Source: Firmicutes bacterium CAG:822 (GTDB lineage Bacteria; Bacillota_I; Bacilli_A; RF39; UBA660). Taken from it: a stretch of 64,000 nt of DNA. Shown one piece after another: positions 34,613-44,346 of the stretch (position 1 is its first letter; every line of letters begins with the position of its first letter). The notes below the pieces were generated by a model. The model saw only the letters and a list, made by a program, of their open reading frames with translations. It was not told the DNA's origin and ran no database searches. The stretch is from positions 1-64,000 of the forward strand of contig HF990861.1 of the NCBI GenBank assembly GCA_000432855.1, written 5' to 3'. Both the position numbers and the translations under genes were made by a program.

Positions 34613-35271
34613 AATAATTTATACCCCTGACCTTTTCTTGTCTCAATAGCCCCATGAATCCCAAAATCTTCTAATTTACTTCTAAGCCGGCTAACATTAA
34701 CCGTCAGAGCATTCTCATTAACATACTCTTCATTATTCCAAAGTTCTGTCATAAGCTCATCACGTGTTACAATATTTCCTCTATTATTAAGTAAACATAA
34801 AAATATCAACATTTCATTCTTAGTCAAATCTAATTCCTTATCATTCCTTACTAATATTCCCTTATTTTGATATACTTTAATATCATCATAATTTAAACTA
34901 TTAACATTCTTTTCCATCCTTCTAAAAATATTAGCAATCCTCAAAAGCAAAATAGTCGGATTATAAGGTTTCGTTATATAATCATCAGCCCCATAAGACA
35001 TAGATAATACCTCATCAGTTTCTAGTGCTCTACTAGTTAGCATAATAATTGGTACATTAGATACCTTTCTAATTTCCTTCAAAAGAAATTCACCATTAAC
35101 CTTCGGTAAATTTATATCCAATAATAGTAAATCAAAATTACTATTTAAAATATCCTCTAATGTATTATCATAATTAGTTAAAGTTATAACATTATAACCA
35201 GAAGTCTCTAAAAGATGAGTTAACTCTTCACTTATAATTTTATCATCTTCGACAATCATAACCGTTTTCAC
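34609..35271 (-). CDS. bceR: BceR-type response regulator (OmpR family)
   Basis: About 220 residues. Receiver domain with phospho-Asp in LLLLDINLPKVNG, acidic pocket VEDD and Lys in DDYITKPYNP; C-terminal winged helix (TVNVSRLRSKLEDFG). The start is GTG at MKTVMI, with GGTGAT four bases upstream; longer in-frame starts overlap the ribosome site. TATAAT at about 35293 marks the promoter. It activates the bceAB-yxeA operon in characterised systems. Confidence 0.85.
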   Translation of the reverse strand: MKTVMIVEDDKIISEELTHLLETSGYNVITLTNYDNTLEDILNSNFDLLLLDINLPKVNGEFLLKEIRKVSNVPIIMLTSRALETDEVLSMSYGADDYITKPYNPTILLLRIANIFRRMEKNVNSLNYDDIKVYQNKGILVRNDKELDLTKNEMLIFLCLLNNRGNIVTRDELMTELWNNEEYVNENALTVNVSRLRSKLEDFGIHGAIETRKGQGYKLL

Positions 35272-35316
35272 TTTTATCACCACTTTTATTATAGCATGTC
35301 TTTAAAAATTAATATC

Positions 35317-35332
35317 TTACAAAATAGTAATA
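35317..35332 (+). promoter_or_regulatory. Second copy of the Bce-module motif
   Basis: TTACAAAATAGTAATA, identical to 33578-33593 on the opposite strand, about 25 bases upstream of the regulator's -10. Confidence 0.4.
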
Positions 35333-36550
35333 CTAATAATACCTAATCGTAAAAATAGTTCCTTTTCCCTTAACTGAATTAACACTAATTGAACCATTAT
35401 TCATTTCAATTATTTTTTTTGCAAGCGCTAAACCTATTCCCACACTATCTTTCGAAGAATTTTTTCCCTTATAAAACCTCTCAAAAATATGAAGTAAATC
35501 TTTTTTATCAATACCCTCACCAGAATCTTTAATAATAATTTCTTTATATATCTTATTATCTATAACCTCTATATTAATAAAAGAATTTTCACTAGAATGC
35601 TCAATACAATTTTTCAAAATATTAATAATAGCCTCCACCTGCCAATTCAAATCACAAACAAGCTTAACATTATCATGAAAAACCACCTTAATCTCCACAT
35701 TCTTTATCTCAGCCATCATCTCAACATTAGAAATAGCTCTTTTTATAATATCTTTTACTAAAACCTCTTTATTTTCAAACCTAACCACATTAGCATCAAA
35801 CTTCGATAATTTTAATATTTCCGTAGCTAAATTACTAATATTTGTAACTTCTCTTTTAATACTTTGAATAAATTTCGCCTTAGTATCTTCATCCATATTC
35901 GGATTATCTAAAATATTATCAAGCATAATATTAATTGAAGTTAACGGTGTTTTTAACTGATGAGATATATCAGATAAAGAATCCTTTAACCTTAACTTAT
36001 CATCCTTAGAACTTTCAGCCATCTCCTTTAACATAACCGTCGTTTTGTATATTTCATTTTTTAAAATAGAAAGCTCATCTTCCGTATTATCTTCTATATT
36101 AATCGCATAATTTTTCTTATTAATCTCTTTGATACACTTTACAATTCTTTTAATTTCTTTATCTTGATCATTCTCGTGCTTCAAATATAGTAAAATAATA
36201 CTCAAAGATAAACCAATAAATAAAATATTATATATAATTATAAATCTACTAAATAATCGGTCATTTTCCATAATTATAGATTCTTTTTGTACATCAATTC
36301 CATATCTACTAAAAATATCTTCAGAAACTTTATCATCACTATTTAAAATAGAAATAAGTTCATTCCTATCTATATTAGGATATTCTTCCTCAACTAAACT
36401 GACGATTACTGCTATTTTACTATTATAATTTTGAATATAAGATTGATATTGATAAAAGAAAAATATATTTCCGATAATTAAAAAAACAATAATTGGGATA
36501 AGCGACATTAATAAAAACTTTTTTAAATGAACCTTATTTTCTAGTATCAT
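35333..36550 (-). CDS. Sensor histidine kinase of the second ABC module
   Basis: 405 residues. Two membrane helices (about 11-33 and 109-128) flank an outside sensor of about 75 residues, followed by a HAMP-like linker, H-box LSDISHQLKTPLTS, N-box IINILKNCIEHSS, G1 IKDSGEGID and G2 VGIGLALAKKI. Unlike the BceS-type kinase it has a real extracytoplasmic loop. Its start overlaps the regulator by 17 bases. It is last in an ATPase-permease-regulator-kinase operon. Confidence 0.85.
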   Translation of the reverse strand: MILENKVHLKKFLLMSLIPIIVFLIIGNIFFFYQYQSYIQNYNSKIAVIVSLVEEEYPNIDRNELISILNSDDKVSEDIFSRYGIDVQKESIIMENDRLFSRFIIIYNILFIGLSLSIILLYLKHENDQDKEIKRIVKCIKEINKKNYAINIEDNTEDELSILKNEIYKTTVMLKEMAESSKDDKLRLKDSLSDISHQLKTPLTSINIMLDNILDNPNMDEDTKAKFIQSIKREVTNISNLATEILKLSKFDANVVRFENKEVLVKDIIKRAISNVEMMAEIKNVEIKVVFHDNVKLVCDLNWQVEAIINILKNCIEHSSENSFINIEVIDNKIYKEIIIKDSGEGIDKKDLLHIFERFYKGKNSSKDSVGIGLALAKKIIEMNNGSISVNSVKGKGTIFTIRYY

Positions 36551-37196
36551 CTATTCTATATCCTATTCCTTTAATAGTAATAATTATATTAACCCCAATT
36601 TTTTCCCTAATTCTTTTCATATAAACTGTAACCGTATTATCATTAACATCATTGCTTGTCCACTCCCATATCTTTTCAATTATATAATCTCTTCTTACAA
36701 CCTTTCCCAAATTAGTAAAAAGTAAATGTAATATTTTAAGTTCAAGTCTAGTTAACGGAATAACCTTTCCATCCTTACTTACTTCCATTTTATCAAAATC
36801 AAAACTAACATCATCTATACTAATAATCGCCTCATTTTTATGTTTCATAATATTCCTTTTTATACGGGCTAGTAATTCCCTTGTAGAAAAAGGTTTTGTC
36901 ATATAATCACTTGCGCCAAGTTCTAACCCCTTTACAACATCATCCTCACTATCTTTAGCCGTTAAAAATATACTAGGAATATTTTTTTCTTTAATATAAT
37001 TTTGATATAAATCAAATCCATCTCCATCAGGCAAAGACACATCTATAATAGCAATATCTACTGACTTATTTTCTTTTAAAAACTCTATAGTATCTGCCAC
37101 ATTAGTGCAAATAAAAACTTCATAATCTTCTTGCTCTAAAGAATATTTTAAACCATCAATAATATTTTGATTATCTTCTATTAACAAAACATACAT
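36534..37196 (-). CDS. OmpR-family response regulator of the second module
   Basis: 220 residues. Receiver with LIEDN, phospho-Asp in AIIDVSLPDGDG and Lys in SDYMTKPFS; winged-helix output domain ending DNTVTVYMKRIREKIG. It follows the permease by about 50 bases. It probably controls its own operon through the direct repeats upstream of the ATPase gene. Confidence 0.87.
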   Translation of the reverse strand: MYVLLIEDNQNIIDGLKYSLEQEDYEVFICTNVADTIEFLKENKSVDIAIIDVSLPDGDGFDLYQNYIKEKNIPSIFLTAKDSEDDVVKGLELGASDYMTKPFSTRELLARIKRNIMKHKNEAIISIDDVSFDFDKMEVSKDGKVIPLTRLELKILHLLFTNLGKVVRRDYIIEKIWEWTSNDVNDNTVTVYMKRIREKIGVNIIITIKGIGYRIDDTRK

Positions 37197-37246
37197 AAGC
37201 TTCTCCTCTCAATACTAGTATACCAAAAAAGGGAATAATTTTCCCT

Positions 37247-39817
37247 TTAAATATTATCCTTTCTGATTGTTTCAATAATATTTTGCTTATTAATTTTATT
37301 CATTGAATAACGCATAATAATATACACTAAAATAAATACTGCAAAAATAGAAATAATAGTTGCGGCAAGTGGGAAATGATAACCATAATCCATTTTATTA
37401 GCCGTTGCCAAATATATTAAATATGAACCAATAGTTCCTAAAACAATACCATAAATAAGTGCCTTTACAGAATAAAATATTGTTTCTAAATTAATCATTC
37501 GGTTAAATTCTTTTTTTGTCATTCCAACACTTTTAAGCATTGCAAACTCTTTTTGTCTAAGCTCTAAATTAGATGTTATTGTATTAAATATATTAGTTAC
37601 CCCAATCAAAGTAATTACTGCAATAAATCCATATAAGAATATTGCCATAAGTAAATATAATGATTTTTCCGCTTGTGCATTCTCTTCAATATTTACCGCA
37701 CTTAATTCTGGTAACTCTTCATCTATATCTAAGGTAACTTGCGTAGGATTATCTGCTTGAATTGTTAAAATATAAGGTCTAAAATCTAAATCATGATATT
37801 CTTCTTCCGATACAATTAAATATCCGCTAGAATCCCAAAAGTTTTCAAGTCCACTTGGTCTTACATTTGTAACTTCTGAAACATCAATTTTGAGTGGACT
37901 ACCATTATAAGTACCTTTGATTGTCTCATCCTTTTTATAATTATAAATACCGTTTTCCATTCGAACACCTTCAGCATTAATATATGAATAATTATTTACT
38001 AAAACCCCTTTATTTTTCACACTATTATAATCTAAACCTAATTTATCTACATACTCTTTAAAAGATTTTTCATCCATACCAATAATATTCATTTTACGTT
38101 TTTTATCACAATTCATATCAAAAGTATCTTTTCTCTCATCATAACAACCTTGCTCTCTTAACCCCTCTTCTAAAATATTTTTTCCAAAGTCAGTTAATTT
38201 AGACAAATCATCTATCTCCAAATAACCCTCAGATGTAAGAGAACTTTGATATAGCATCGTATAATCATCAGTACCTTCTACTTTTAAAGCATCTTCAAGT
38301 TTTGGTGAATCCTCAAAAGATGATGTTACCATAATATTATAATCAATATTATTATAATATGTATTTGTTACTGAAAATGTATAATACATAAAAGTATTCA
38401 TACTAATAAATACAAACACACTAAGTGCTAGAGAAATAACCGTTGTTCTATATTTCTTCTTACTTCTTTTTAAATTCTTATAAGCTATTACTCCACCAAT
38501 ACCAAATATTTTTTTAATAATAGATGGACTTTTTAACTTTTTCTTATTAATCTTAATATCATCATTACTTCTAATTAAATCTATTGGACTAACCTTACTT
38601 GCTTTCTTAGCTGCTCTAACACTAGAAAAATAAATTGTTACTACCCCAAGTATAACAGACACTAATATAGGAAATAGTGAAATAATACATTTCATTTCCA
38701 CATTTCTTGTAATAAAATTACCAATTACTGAATTTACAATAATAGTTAAAATAAATACTGCCAAATAACCCACAATAATTCCTATTGGAATACCAACCAT
38801 ACCAATCATTAATCCTTCAGTAATAACACTTCTTTTAATTTGTTTTTTTGTTGCTCCCGCACTTGCAAGCATACCATAATTCTTTTTCTTTTCCATCACA
38901 GATATATCAAAAGAATTTTTAATACAAAATACACTCGTTCCCACAATGATTGTAAGCAAAACTGTAATAAGCGAATAAATCATAGTAGTTGTACCAGAAT
39001 CAAACTTTAGCGCTTGCCATCTGAGTAATGAAGCATTAATACTATATTTATCAGTTGCTGTTAGTGAATCATTTGTAAAAGTAGTTCCTAAAATTTCTGA
39101 AAATGTTTTTTCATAACTAGCTGGATTTTTTATACGTATATAAACACTTTGATTTTTATTAGAACTATTTTCTAAACCTAGTGTAAGGCATCCAATTCCA
39201 GGATCTCCATATGGATCTAATTCATAATCTCTATCCATAATACCTACAATAGTAAATGTTCTTTCTTTAGAATTACTTATTAACTCATCTTCATTATATG
39301 GATTTTCTTTAGTCATAGTGTATCCATCTAACGATTTTCTCACACCATAATTCAAAGAAATAGCCTTACCAATATCATATTTATCCTTATCAAGTAAATA
39401 TAGCTCTTCACTTATCAAAATTTCATCACTATTCTTTGGATATTCTCCATCAAGCAAACCTACTGTTAAATTAGTAAAACTTTTTTCATCATCATAAGAA
39501 TATAAATGTATATACTGTCTATCTTCATTTTTATCTTCAAAATCAGAATAACCAATATCGCGCAAAACATCTATTTCTTCTATATCACGGTTATTCTCAA
39601 ATACTTTTAAATCATCATTAGTCTGGTTAAAAAGCACAATATGATAATTACCTTTACTTTCTATTTCTGTTTGTACTAATGCATCTTGTAAACTGATAAA
39701 CATTCCTGCAACCGCACATATTAAAGCAACTGATAATATAATACCTATTAAAGTACCAATACTTCTTTTTTTATTTAAAAGAAGATTTTTAAGCGATAAT
39801 TTATTTAAAGCCTTCAT
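37247..39817 (-). CDS. FtsX-type ABC permease (856 residues)
   Basis: 856 residues. The first helix (about 18-38) is followed by an outside domain (about 45-275), three helices, a central linker, a further helix (about 452-472), a second outside domain and three final helices. This is a duplicated FtsX/MacB unit as in antimicrobial-peptide exporters of Firmicutes. It lies 2 bases after the ATPase gene. Substrate unknown, but linkage to a two-component system suggests peptide antibiotics or envelope stress. Confidence 0.85.
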   Translation of the reverse strand: MKALNKLSLKNLLLNKKRSIGTLIGIILSVALICAVAGMFISLQDALVQTEIESKGNYHIVLFNQTNDDLKVFENNRDIEEIDVLRDIGYSDFEDKNEDRQYIHLYSYDDEKSFTNLTVGLLDGEYPKNSDEILISEELYLLDKDKYDIGKAISLNYGVRKSLDGYTMTKENPYNEDELISNSKERTFTIVGIMDRDYELDPYGDPGIGCLTLGLENSSNKNQSVYIRIKNPASYEKTFSEILGTTFTNDSLTATDKYSINASLLRWQALKFDSGTTTMIYSLITVLLTIIVGTSVFCIKNSFDISVMEKKKNYGMLASAGATKKQIKRSVITEGLMIGMVGIPIGIIVGYLAVFILTIIVNSVIGNFITRNVEMKCIISLFPILVSVILGVVTIYFSSVRAAKKASKVSPIDLIRSNDDIKINKKKLKSPSIIKKIFGIGGVIAYKNLKRSKKKYRTTVISLALSVFVFISMNTFMYYTFSVTNTYYNNIDYNIMVTSSFEDSPKLEDALKVEGTDDYTMLYQSSLTSEGYLEIDDLSKLTDFGKNILEEGLREQGCYDERKDTFDMNCDKKRKMNIIGMDEKSFKEYVDKLGLDYNSVKNKGVLVNNYSYINAEGVRMENGIYNYKKDETIKGTYNGSPLKIDVSEVTNVRPSGLENFWDSSGYLIVSEEEYHDLDFRPYILTIQADNPTQVTLDIDEELPELSAVNIEENAQAEKSLYLLMAIFLYGFIAVITLIGVTNIFNTITSNLELRQKEFAMLKSVGMTKKEFNRMINLETIFYSVKALIYGIVLGTIGSYLIYLATANKMDYGYHFPLAATIISIFAVFILVYIIMRYSMNKINKQNIIETIRKDNI

Positions 39818-39819
39818 CT

Positions 39820-40491
39820 TTAGTCCTCCTGAATTATCTTTCCATCTTCAATTTGAATAATTCTATCAGCTTGCTGAGCAATTTCCATATTGTGAGTAAT
39901 CATAATAATTGTTTGGTTATATTCTTTGTTAGATTTTTTCAATAATGAAACAATCTCATCACTTGACTTTGAATCCAAATTTCCTGTAGGTTCATCAGCT
40001 AAAATGATTGCTGGATTAGTAATCAAAGCTCTTCCAATAGAAACTCTTTGTTGCTGTCCCCCTGAAAGCTCATTAGGTAAATGATCTTTTCTATATTCTA
40101 AACCTAATAATTTTAATAATTGTTTTAACTGCTTCTTATCTGCTTTTCTATTATCTAATTCAAGAGGTAATGTTATATTCTCTTCCACATTCAATATAGG
40201 AATCAAATTATAAAATTGATAAATTAAACCTATTTGCCTTCTTCGAAAAATAGCTAGTTTATCATCATTCATTTCATAAATATTTTTACCATTAATATAA
40301 ACTTTTCCTTTAGTCGGTCTGTCTACTCCCCCAACTAAATGAAGAAGTGTTGATTTACCAGACCCACTTGCTCCTACAATCGCCACAAATTCCCCTTTTT
40401 CAACTGAAAAAGATACATTATCCAAAGCAACAACCTTATTCTCACCTTTACCATAAACTTTTGAAAGATTCTCGGCTCTTAATATTTCCAT
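39820..40491 (-). CDS. ABC ATPase of the second module
   Basis: 223 residues, LolD/MacB-like ATPase: Walker A GASGSGKSTLL, Q-loop LIYQFYNLIP, signature LSGGQQQR, Walker B IILADEPTGNLD, H-loop ITHN. GGGAGGAAGAAAT precedes ATG. First gene of the ATPase-permease-regulator-kinase operon. Confidence 0.9.
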   Translation of the reverse strand: MEILRAENLSKVYGKGENKVVALDNVSFSVEKGEFVAIVGASGSGKSTLLHLVGGVDRPTKGKVYINGKNIYEMNDDKLAIFRRRQIGLIYQFYNLIPILNVEENITLPLELDNRKADKKQLKQLLKLLGLEYRKDHLPNELSGGQQQRVSIGRALITNPAIILADEPTGNLDSKSSDEIVSLLKKSNKEYNQTIIMITHNMEIAQQADRIIQIEDGKIIQED

Positions 40492-40514
40492 ATTTCTTCC
40501 TCCCTTTTGATTAC

Positions 40515-40548
40515 ATTATATAATAACTAAAATGACAAGTAAGTGACA
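40515..40548 (-). promoter_or_regulatory. Activator-type promoter with 11-bp direct repeats
   Basis: Minus strand TATAAT (40515-40520) lacks a good -35. Upstream lie two TGTCA repeats (40533-40537 and 40544-40548) with exactly 11-bp spacing, the arrangement bound by OmpR-type regulators. This fits autoregulation by the module's own response regulator. Confidence 0.55.
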
Positions 40549-40591
40549 TTTTAAAATAAAATTTAAAAAGACTAGTAAACATATTACTAAT

Positions 40592-40990
40592 CTATCTTCT
40601 CTCCATATCCCCATATTTATAAATATAACTTTGTAATTTATCCTCACCCACTTTATCAATACTAAAACCTATATTATCAGTATCCTTGCAGTAAATTGTA
40701 TAATTTGTTCCATCTGGAAAAGTATTATAATATTCAATTTTATACATCGAATCACAATAATTAATGCCCGTCATATTATCTGTTTCTTCATTTAAAAGAC
40801 TCATAATCTCATCTTTATTTTGATTATTAATATCCACATAATAATAATATTTTTTAGATAAATCTTCGCCAAGCGCTTTAAATGAAAAATATATACTTAA
40901 ACAAATAAACACAATTACTAAGATTACTACAATAATAATAAAATTATACATCTTTCCTTTAGTTTTTATCTCATCTTCATTAAATTCCAT
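40592..40990 (-). CDS. Membrane-anchored protein of unknown family
   Basis: 132 residues: an N-terminal membrane helix (about 13-37) and an extracytoplasmic, Tyr/Asn-rich domain with two cysteines (NYCDSMYK, IYCKDTD) that could form a disulfide. It starts 8 bases after the 260-residue gene and resembles it in layout, so both may be products of one operon. Function unknown. Confidence 0.6.
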   Translation of the reverse strand: MEFNEDEIKTKGKMYNFIIIVVILVIVFICLSIYFSFKALGEDLSKKYYYYVDINNQNKDEIMSLLNEETDNMTGINYCDSMYKIEYYNTFPDGTNYTIYCKDTDNIGFSIDKVGEDKLQSYIYKYGDMERR

Positions 40991-40998
40991 AATCTCTC

Positions 40999-41781
40999 CT
41001 AATTTAAAATTACCTCATCCGCATAATCTGCTAAATAATTATCCTCTAAAATTAACTTACCATCCACAATTTCAAATACCGAAATTGAAGGAATATCAAC
41101 ATCATCAGCTTTTGAAGTAATTTTATCACGAGTATAATATAATTTATCACCTTTAATCTCGTACGTCCCACTAGACTTTTCTATTTCTTTTCTTGAAACA
41201 TATCTCCAATCATCAGTAGGTGTTAAATATTCTACAGTCACATCAGCAGTAAAATTTCCATTATCATCATAACTATCAACAAATGACATTCTAAGCATCG
41301 GTTTAAATTCTTGATCAGGTGAAAGAGTGAAACTATTACCCATCGCATGAATACTAAGCATACTACCTAATTTTTTAGAATATTCTTCCGCCTTTTTTAC
41401 AAAACAATAATTTCCATATCTCACATCATAAGTAATCGTATTATACAAAATATTATTTTTTATAGAATAATTAATTACTGTAAAATTATTATCCTTATCA
41501 TAATAATAAGTTGTATCATTACATTTAACTTTTTTCAATGTGTTTAAATAATCCTTCACTTCTTTTTTTAAAACATTATTACCCCTAACATTTTTATATG
41601 AATAACTTCTATCATTTTCTCTACCAAGAAAAGACAACCTTGGAACACCCAATATCACCGTTTGTTTACCATCGCTCAAATCATAAGTAAAGCTTTTTTT
41701 AATAAAACCAAATGGTATCATTCTAAAAATCAAATATAAAACTAGCAAAACAACCACTATAATTAATATTTTTCTTTTCAT
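40999..41781 (-). CDS. Membrane-anchored extracytoplasmic protein
   Basis: 260 residues: a membrane helix at about 4-23, then an outside domain with a conserved-looking repeat of Tyr-rich strands. I do not recognise the family. AGAGAGGTTTAAG precedes ATG. Same operon as the VanZ-domain gene upstream (20 bases away). Confidence 0.6.
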   Translation of the reverse strand: MKRKILIIVVVLLVLYLIFRMIPFGFIKKSFTYDLSDGKQTVILGVPRLSFLGRENDRSYSYKNVRGNNVLKKEVKDYLNTLKKVKCNDTTYYYDKDNNFTVINYSIKNNILYNTITYDVRYGNYCFVKKAEEYSKKLGSMLSIHAMGNSFTLSPDQEFKPMLRMSFVDSYDDNGNFTADVTVEYLTPTDDWRYVSRKEIEKSSGTYEIKGDKLYYTRDKITSKADDVDIPSISVFEIVDGKLILEDNYLADYADEVILN

Positions 41782-41800
41782 CTTAAACCTCTCTAAAAAA

Positions 41801-43117
41801 CTATTCCAAACTATACTCTACATTCATATCATCATCAACTATAATTTTTACCTTTTTAGTCATTACTGTGATTTTACCACTCGCATCTGTAAACTCAAAA
41901 TCAATATTCATAACTCTTTCCCCACTATTTTTTGGAATAATATTTACCTCAAAATTCAAATTATACCCATCGGTAGACTTATCAGTTAAAACTAATTTAG
42001 CTATATCTGACTCCACATCACTAGGACCAAAATAACTATTACCAATTTCATTATTTACACTCAAATTAAAATGTGGATATTTATTTTGGGCTTTATAATC
42101 AATATCACTATAATCAAAAACAGTTAAAAGCATACCAATATCATAATTATATTTTGAATCATCCAAAAACTCTTTAACTTGAAACCTATCCTCATTATTA
42201 ACAATCAAATAAAATTCATTATTATCATAACATTCAAAATAATATTTATAAATCTCATTTTCATAAAACAAATTATTACTAGTGCATTCATCATTGTATT
42301 CAAAAGTTATATTTGGATGATTTATTTTGTCATACTCTTCATAATTCTTGTCATATAACATATTTCTGTATTTTATAAGTCCTATAAAAAGACAAACAAC
42401 AATTAATACAAACAAACCCATTTTAATATAAGACTTTCTACTTATCTTATTGTGCTGAAGTAAAAATATATTATGAATCAAATCATCAACACTCCGAACC
42501 TTTAAAATTAAATAAGCTAAAACAGCTCCAGATAAATTAAGAATCAAATCATCAACATCAAATCTACCAGAACCAGTAACTAACTGTAAAAACTCTATTC
42601 CAAGTATCATCAATACCATAGTAATAACAAAATATCTAAATTTATTTTGCTTCTTAAATAAAAGTGGTAAAAAGAAAGCCATTGGCATAAAAGCACACAC
42701 ATTACCAAATAAATTAAGCATTACCTGACTTGTCGAATACATACTATCAAACTTTTGAATAAATGTCATAATCGTTTCAAATGGCATCAAATTAACGCGT
42801 TCTTCTAAATTAGTAAATCCTTGAAAATTAAAACCATTTCTAAGCCACAAACTATCAAATAAAGTAAGTGTTATAAGTAAAACTAAATATAAAACAAAAT
42901 ACACATATAAATTTATCTTCATCGGTTTATTATTTTCGTAATACTTTGATAAACAAAAACCACCAACATACATAAAAGAGGCCATAACGCACATTAAACC
43001 AAGTCTAGCCATTTCTGTCATCTGAACTCTAAATTCCATCATTAAATAAAATAGTAATATCAAAATAGCTATCGTATAACCTATAATTCCCAAAACCAAA
43101 TACTTTCTTTTTCTCAT
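41801..43117 (-). CDS. VanZ-domain membrane protein with extracytoplasmic tail
   Basis: About 438 residues. The first 210 hold six helices with the VanZ pattern: VNLMPFETIMTF, LNLFGNVCAFMPMAFFLPL, LGIEFLQLVTG and the acidic RFDVDDLILNLSGAVLAYL. A further helix (about 235-255) is followed by an outside beta-rich domain of about 180 residues not usual for VanZ proteins. The start was placed at MRKRKY because AAAGTGGG precedes it. It is the second VanZ-type protein in the window. Confidence 0.75.
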   Translation of the reverse strand: MRKRKYLVLGIIGYTIAILILLFYLMMEFRVQMTEMARLGLMCVMASFMYVGGFCLSKYYENNKPMKINLYVYFVLYLVLLITLTLFDSLWLRNGFNFQGFTNLEERVNLMPFETIMTFIQKFDSMYSTSQVMLNLFGNVCAFMPMAFFLPLLFKKQNKFRYFVITMVLMILGIEFLQLVTGSGRFDVDDLILNLSGAVLAYLILKVRSVDDLIHNIFLLQHNKISRKSYIKMGLFVLIVVCLFIGLIKYRNMLYDKNYEEYDKINHPNITFEYNDECTSNNLFYENEIYKYYFECYDNNEFYLIVNNEDRFQVKEFLDDSKYNYDIGMLLTVFDYSDIDYKAQNKYPHFNLSVNNEIGNSYFGPSDVESDIAKLVLTDKSTDGYNLNFEVNIIPKNSGERVMNIDFEFTDASGKITVMTKKVKIIVDDDMNVEYSLE

Positions 43118-43144
43118 TTTAAAACCCACTTTCAAAATAATACA

Positions 43145-43759
43145 TTAATTATAAAATTCATTTAATATATTTGCTAAAACCTTTGGACACTCCTCATTTA
43201 TAATATGTGAAGCTTTTTCAATAATCTTTAACTCTGAATTTTTAATATGTTTAGCTAAATAATATGCGGACTTAATATTTGCCTTATCTTTCTCACCACA
43301 TATTATTAAAGTTTTACATTTAATCTCCGAAACCCTACCACTAAAATCCAAATTTTTCATAGACTTACCTAAAATAAAAGTATCTTTCTTATTAAAAGCC
43401 ATACTATCAAACATTGATTTAGGCAAAAATCTAAAAATAATATTTTGAATTCCAAACATAAATTTAGGCACTTTATATGGTGTTCCAATTAGTACCAGTG
43501 AATTAACTTTATCTGGAAAATCCAACGCATAATTTAAAGCTAAAATACCCCCTAATGAAAGACCACATAAATCTACTTTTCCTGAAACCTTATTACAGTA
43601 TTCTATAAATGCAAAATACAAATTATCATAACTAGCCTTCTTACCATTCAAAATCAAAGATAAATCTGGAAGCAAAACATCATCGCTATTCATATATTTA
43701 ATTGTCTCATTATAGCTATCAGCCTTATGACCAGATCCATGAATTAATATTTTTTTCAT
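43145..43759 (-). CDS. Alpha/beta hydrolase
   Basis: About 204 residues of a minimal alpha/beta hydrolase. Nucleophile elbow LCGLSLGGILAL, His near ASHIINEECP, Asp in ICGEKDKANI. The N-terminus KKILIHGSGHKAD is the oxyanion loop. Substrate not assignable. GGGAGGTTAT before the chosen ATG. First gene of the run that includes the VanZ-domain protein, 27 bases from it. Confidence 0.8.
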   Translation of the reverse strand: MKKILIHGSGHKADSYNETIKYMNSDDVLLPDLSLILNGKKASYDNLYFAFIEYCNKVSGKVDLCGLSLGGILALNYALDFPDKVNSLVLIGTPYKVPKFMFGIQNIIFRFLPKSMFDSMAFNKKDTFILGKSMKNLDFSGRVSEIKCKTLIICGEKDKANIKSAYYLAKHIKNSELKIIEKASHIINEECPKVLANILNEFYN

Positions 43760-43958
43760 ATAACCTCCCAAACTTTATAATAAAATCACCCTAACAAAAG
43801 CTTTTAAATATCTGATACAATTATAATATTTTAATGCCCTTATATCTACCATTTAAAGATGGAAATATGTCACCCAAACATAACATTTTAATATTTTCCC
43901 CTACTTCTATAAAATATTATAACAGAAAAAAATCTGTGTACCAATATAACACCACTAG

Positions 43959-44115
43959 TTGTCTTAAAGTTAAAAATGTGTTACAATGTATATAGATGAG
44001 AGAAATCTCATATAATAAAAAGGAACATTCAATACTTCTATGTTGGATGTTGCCATATATTTTATGGTTATCACCTAAATCATAGTAGCTAATGAGTTAG
44101 GTGATTTTCTTTTAT
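43959..44115 (+). ncRNA. Antitoxin-like small RNA, locus 1
   Basis: Promoter TTGTCT (43959-43964), 17-bp spacer, TACAAT (43982-43987). The RNA should start near 43994 and end at a terminator TCACCTAA / TTAGGTGA (44071-44104) plus TTTTCTTTT. It has a 5' hairpin TGAGA/TCTCA and a second stem AACATTCAATA / TGTTGGATGTT. The 3' arm of that stem can pair, allowing G-U, with the 5' leader of the facing peptide mRNA. The 5' 60 bases recur nearly unchanged in loci 2 and 3. No ORF. Confidence 0.7.
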
Positions 44116-44198
44116 ATCAGTACTACTAATAGTATTAATAATAAAAGGAAGATAATAATTACTAAAGATAAAATTAAAAAATCTTTCTTGTTCATCAT
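44112..44198 (-). CDS. Hydrophobic toxin-like peptide, locus 1
   Basis: 28 codons encoding MMNKKDFLILSLVIIIF and a run of Leu/Ile/Val: one membrane helix with a short Lys/Asp N-terminus. AAAGGGGGC lies before ATG. Size and composition fit type I toxins that depolarise the membrane. The mRNA converges on the small RNA and overlaps its terminator. The leader carries GAATGTTCAATAGTTGGG, shared with locus 3. Confidence 0.65.
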   Translation of the reverse strand: MMNKKDFLILSLVIIIFLLLLILLVVLI

Positions 44199-44346
44199 AT
44201 CGCCCCCTTTCTTAAAAAAGAAAAGTGGCAATCACCCAACTATTGAACATTCTTTACATATAAGTATAACGAATAGTTATATAAAACGCAATATATTTCA
44301 AAAAAAAACGTGCAAAACAAATGCACATTTTTTTAATAATTAAATA

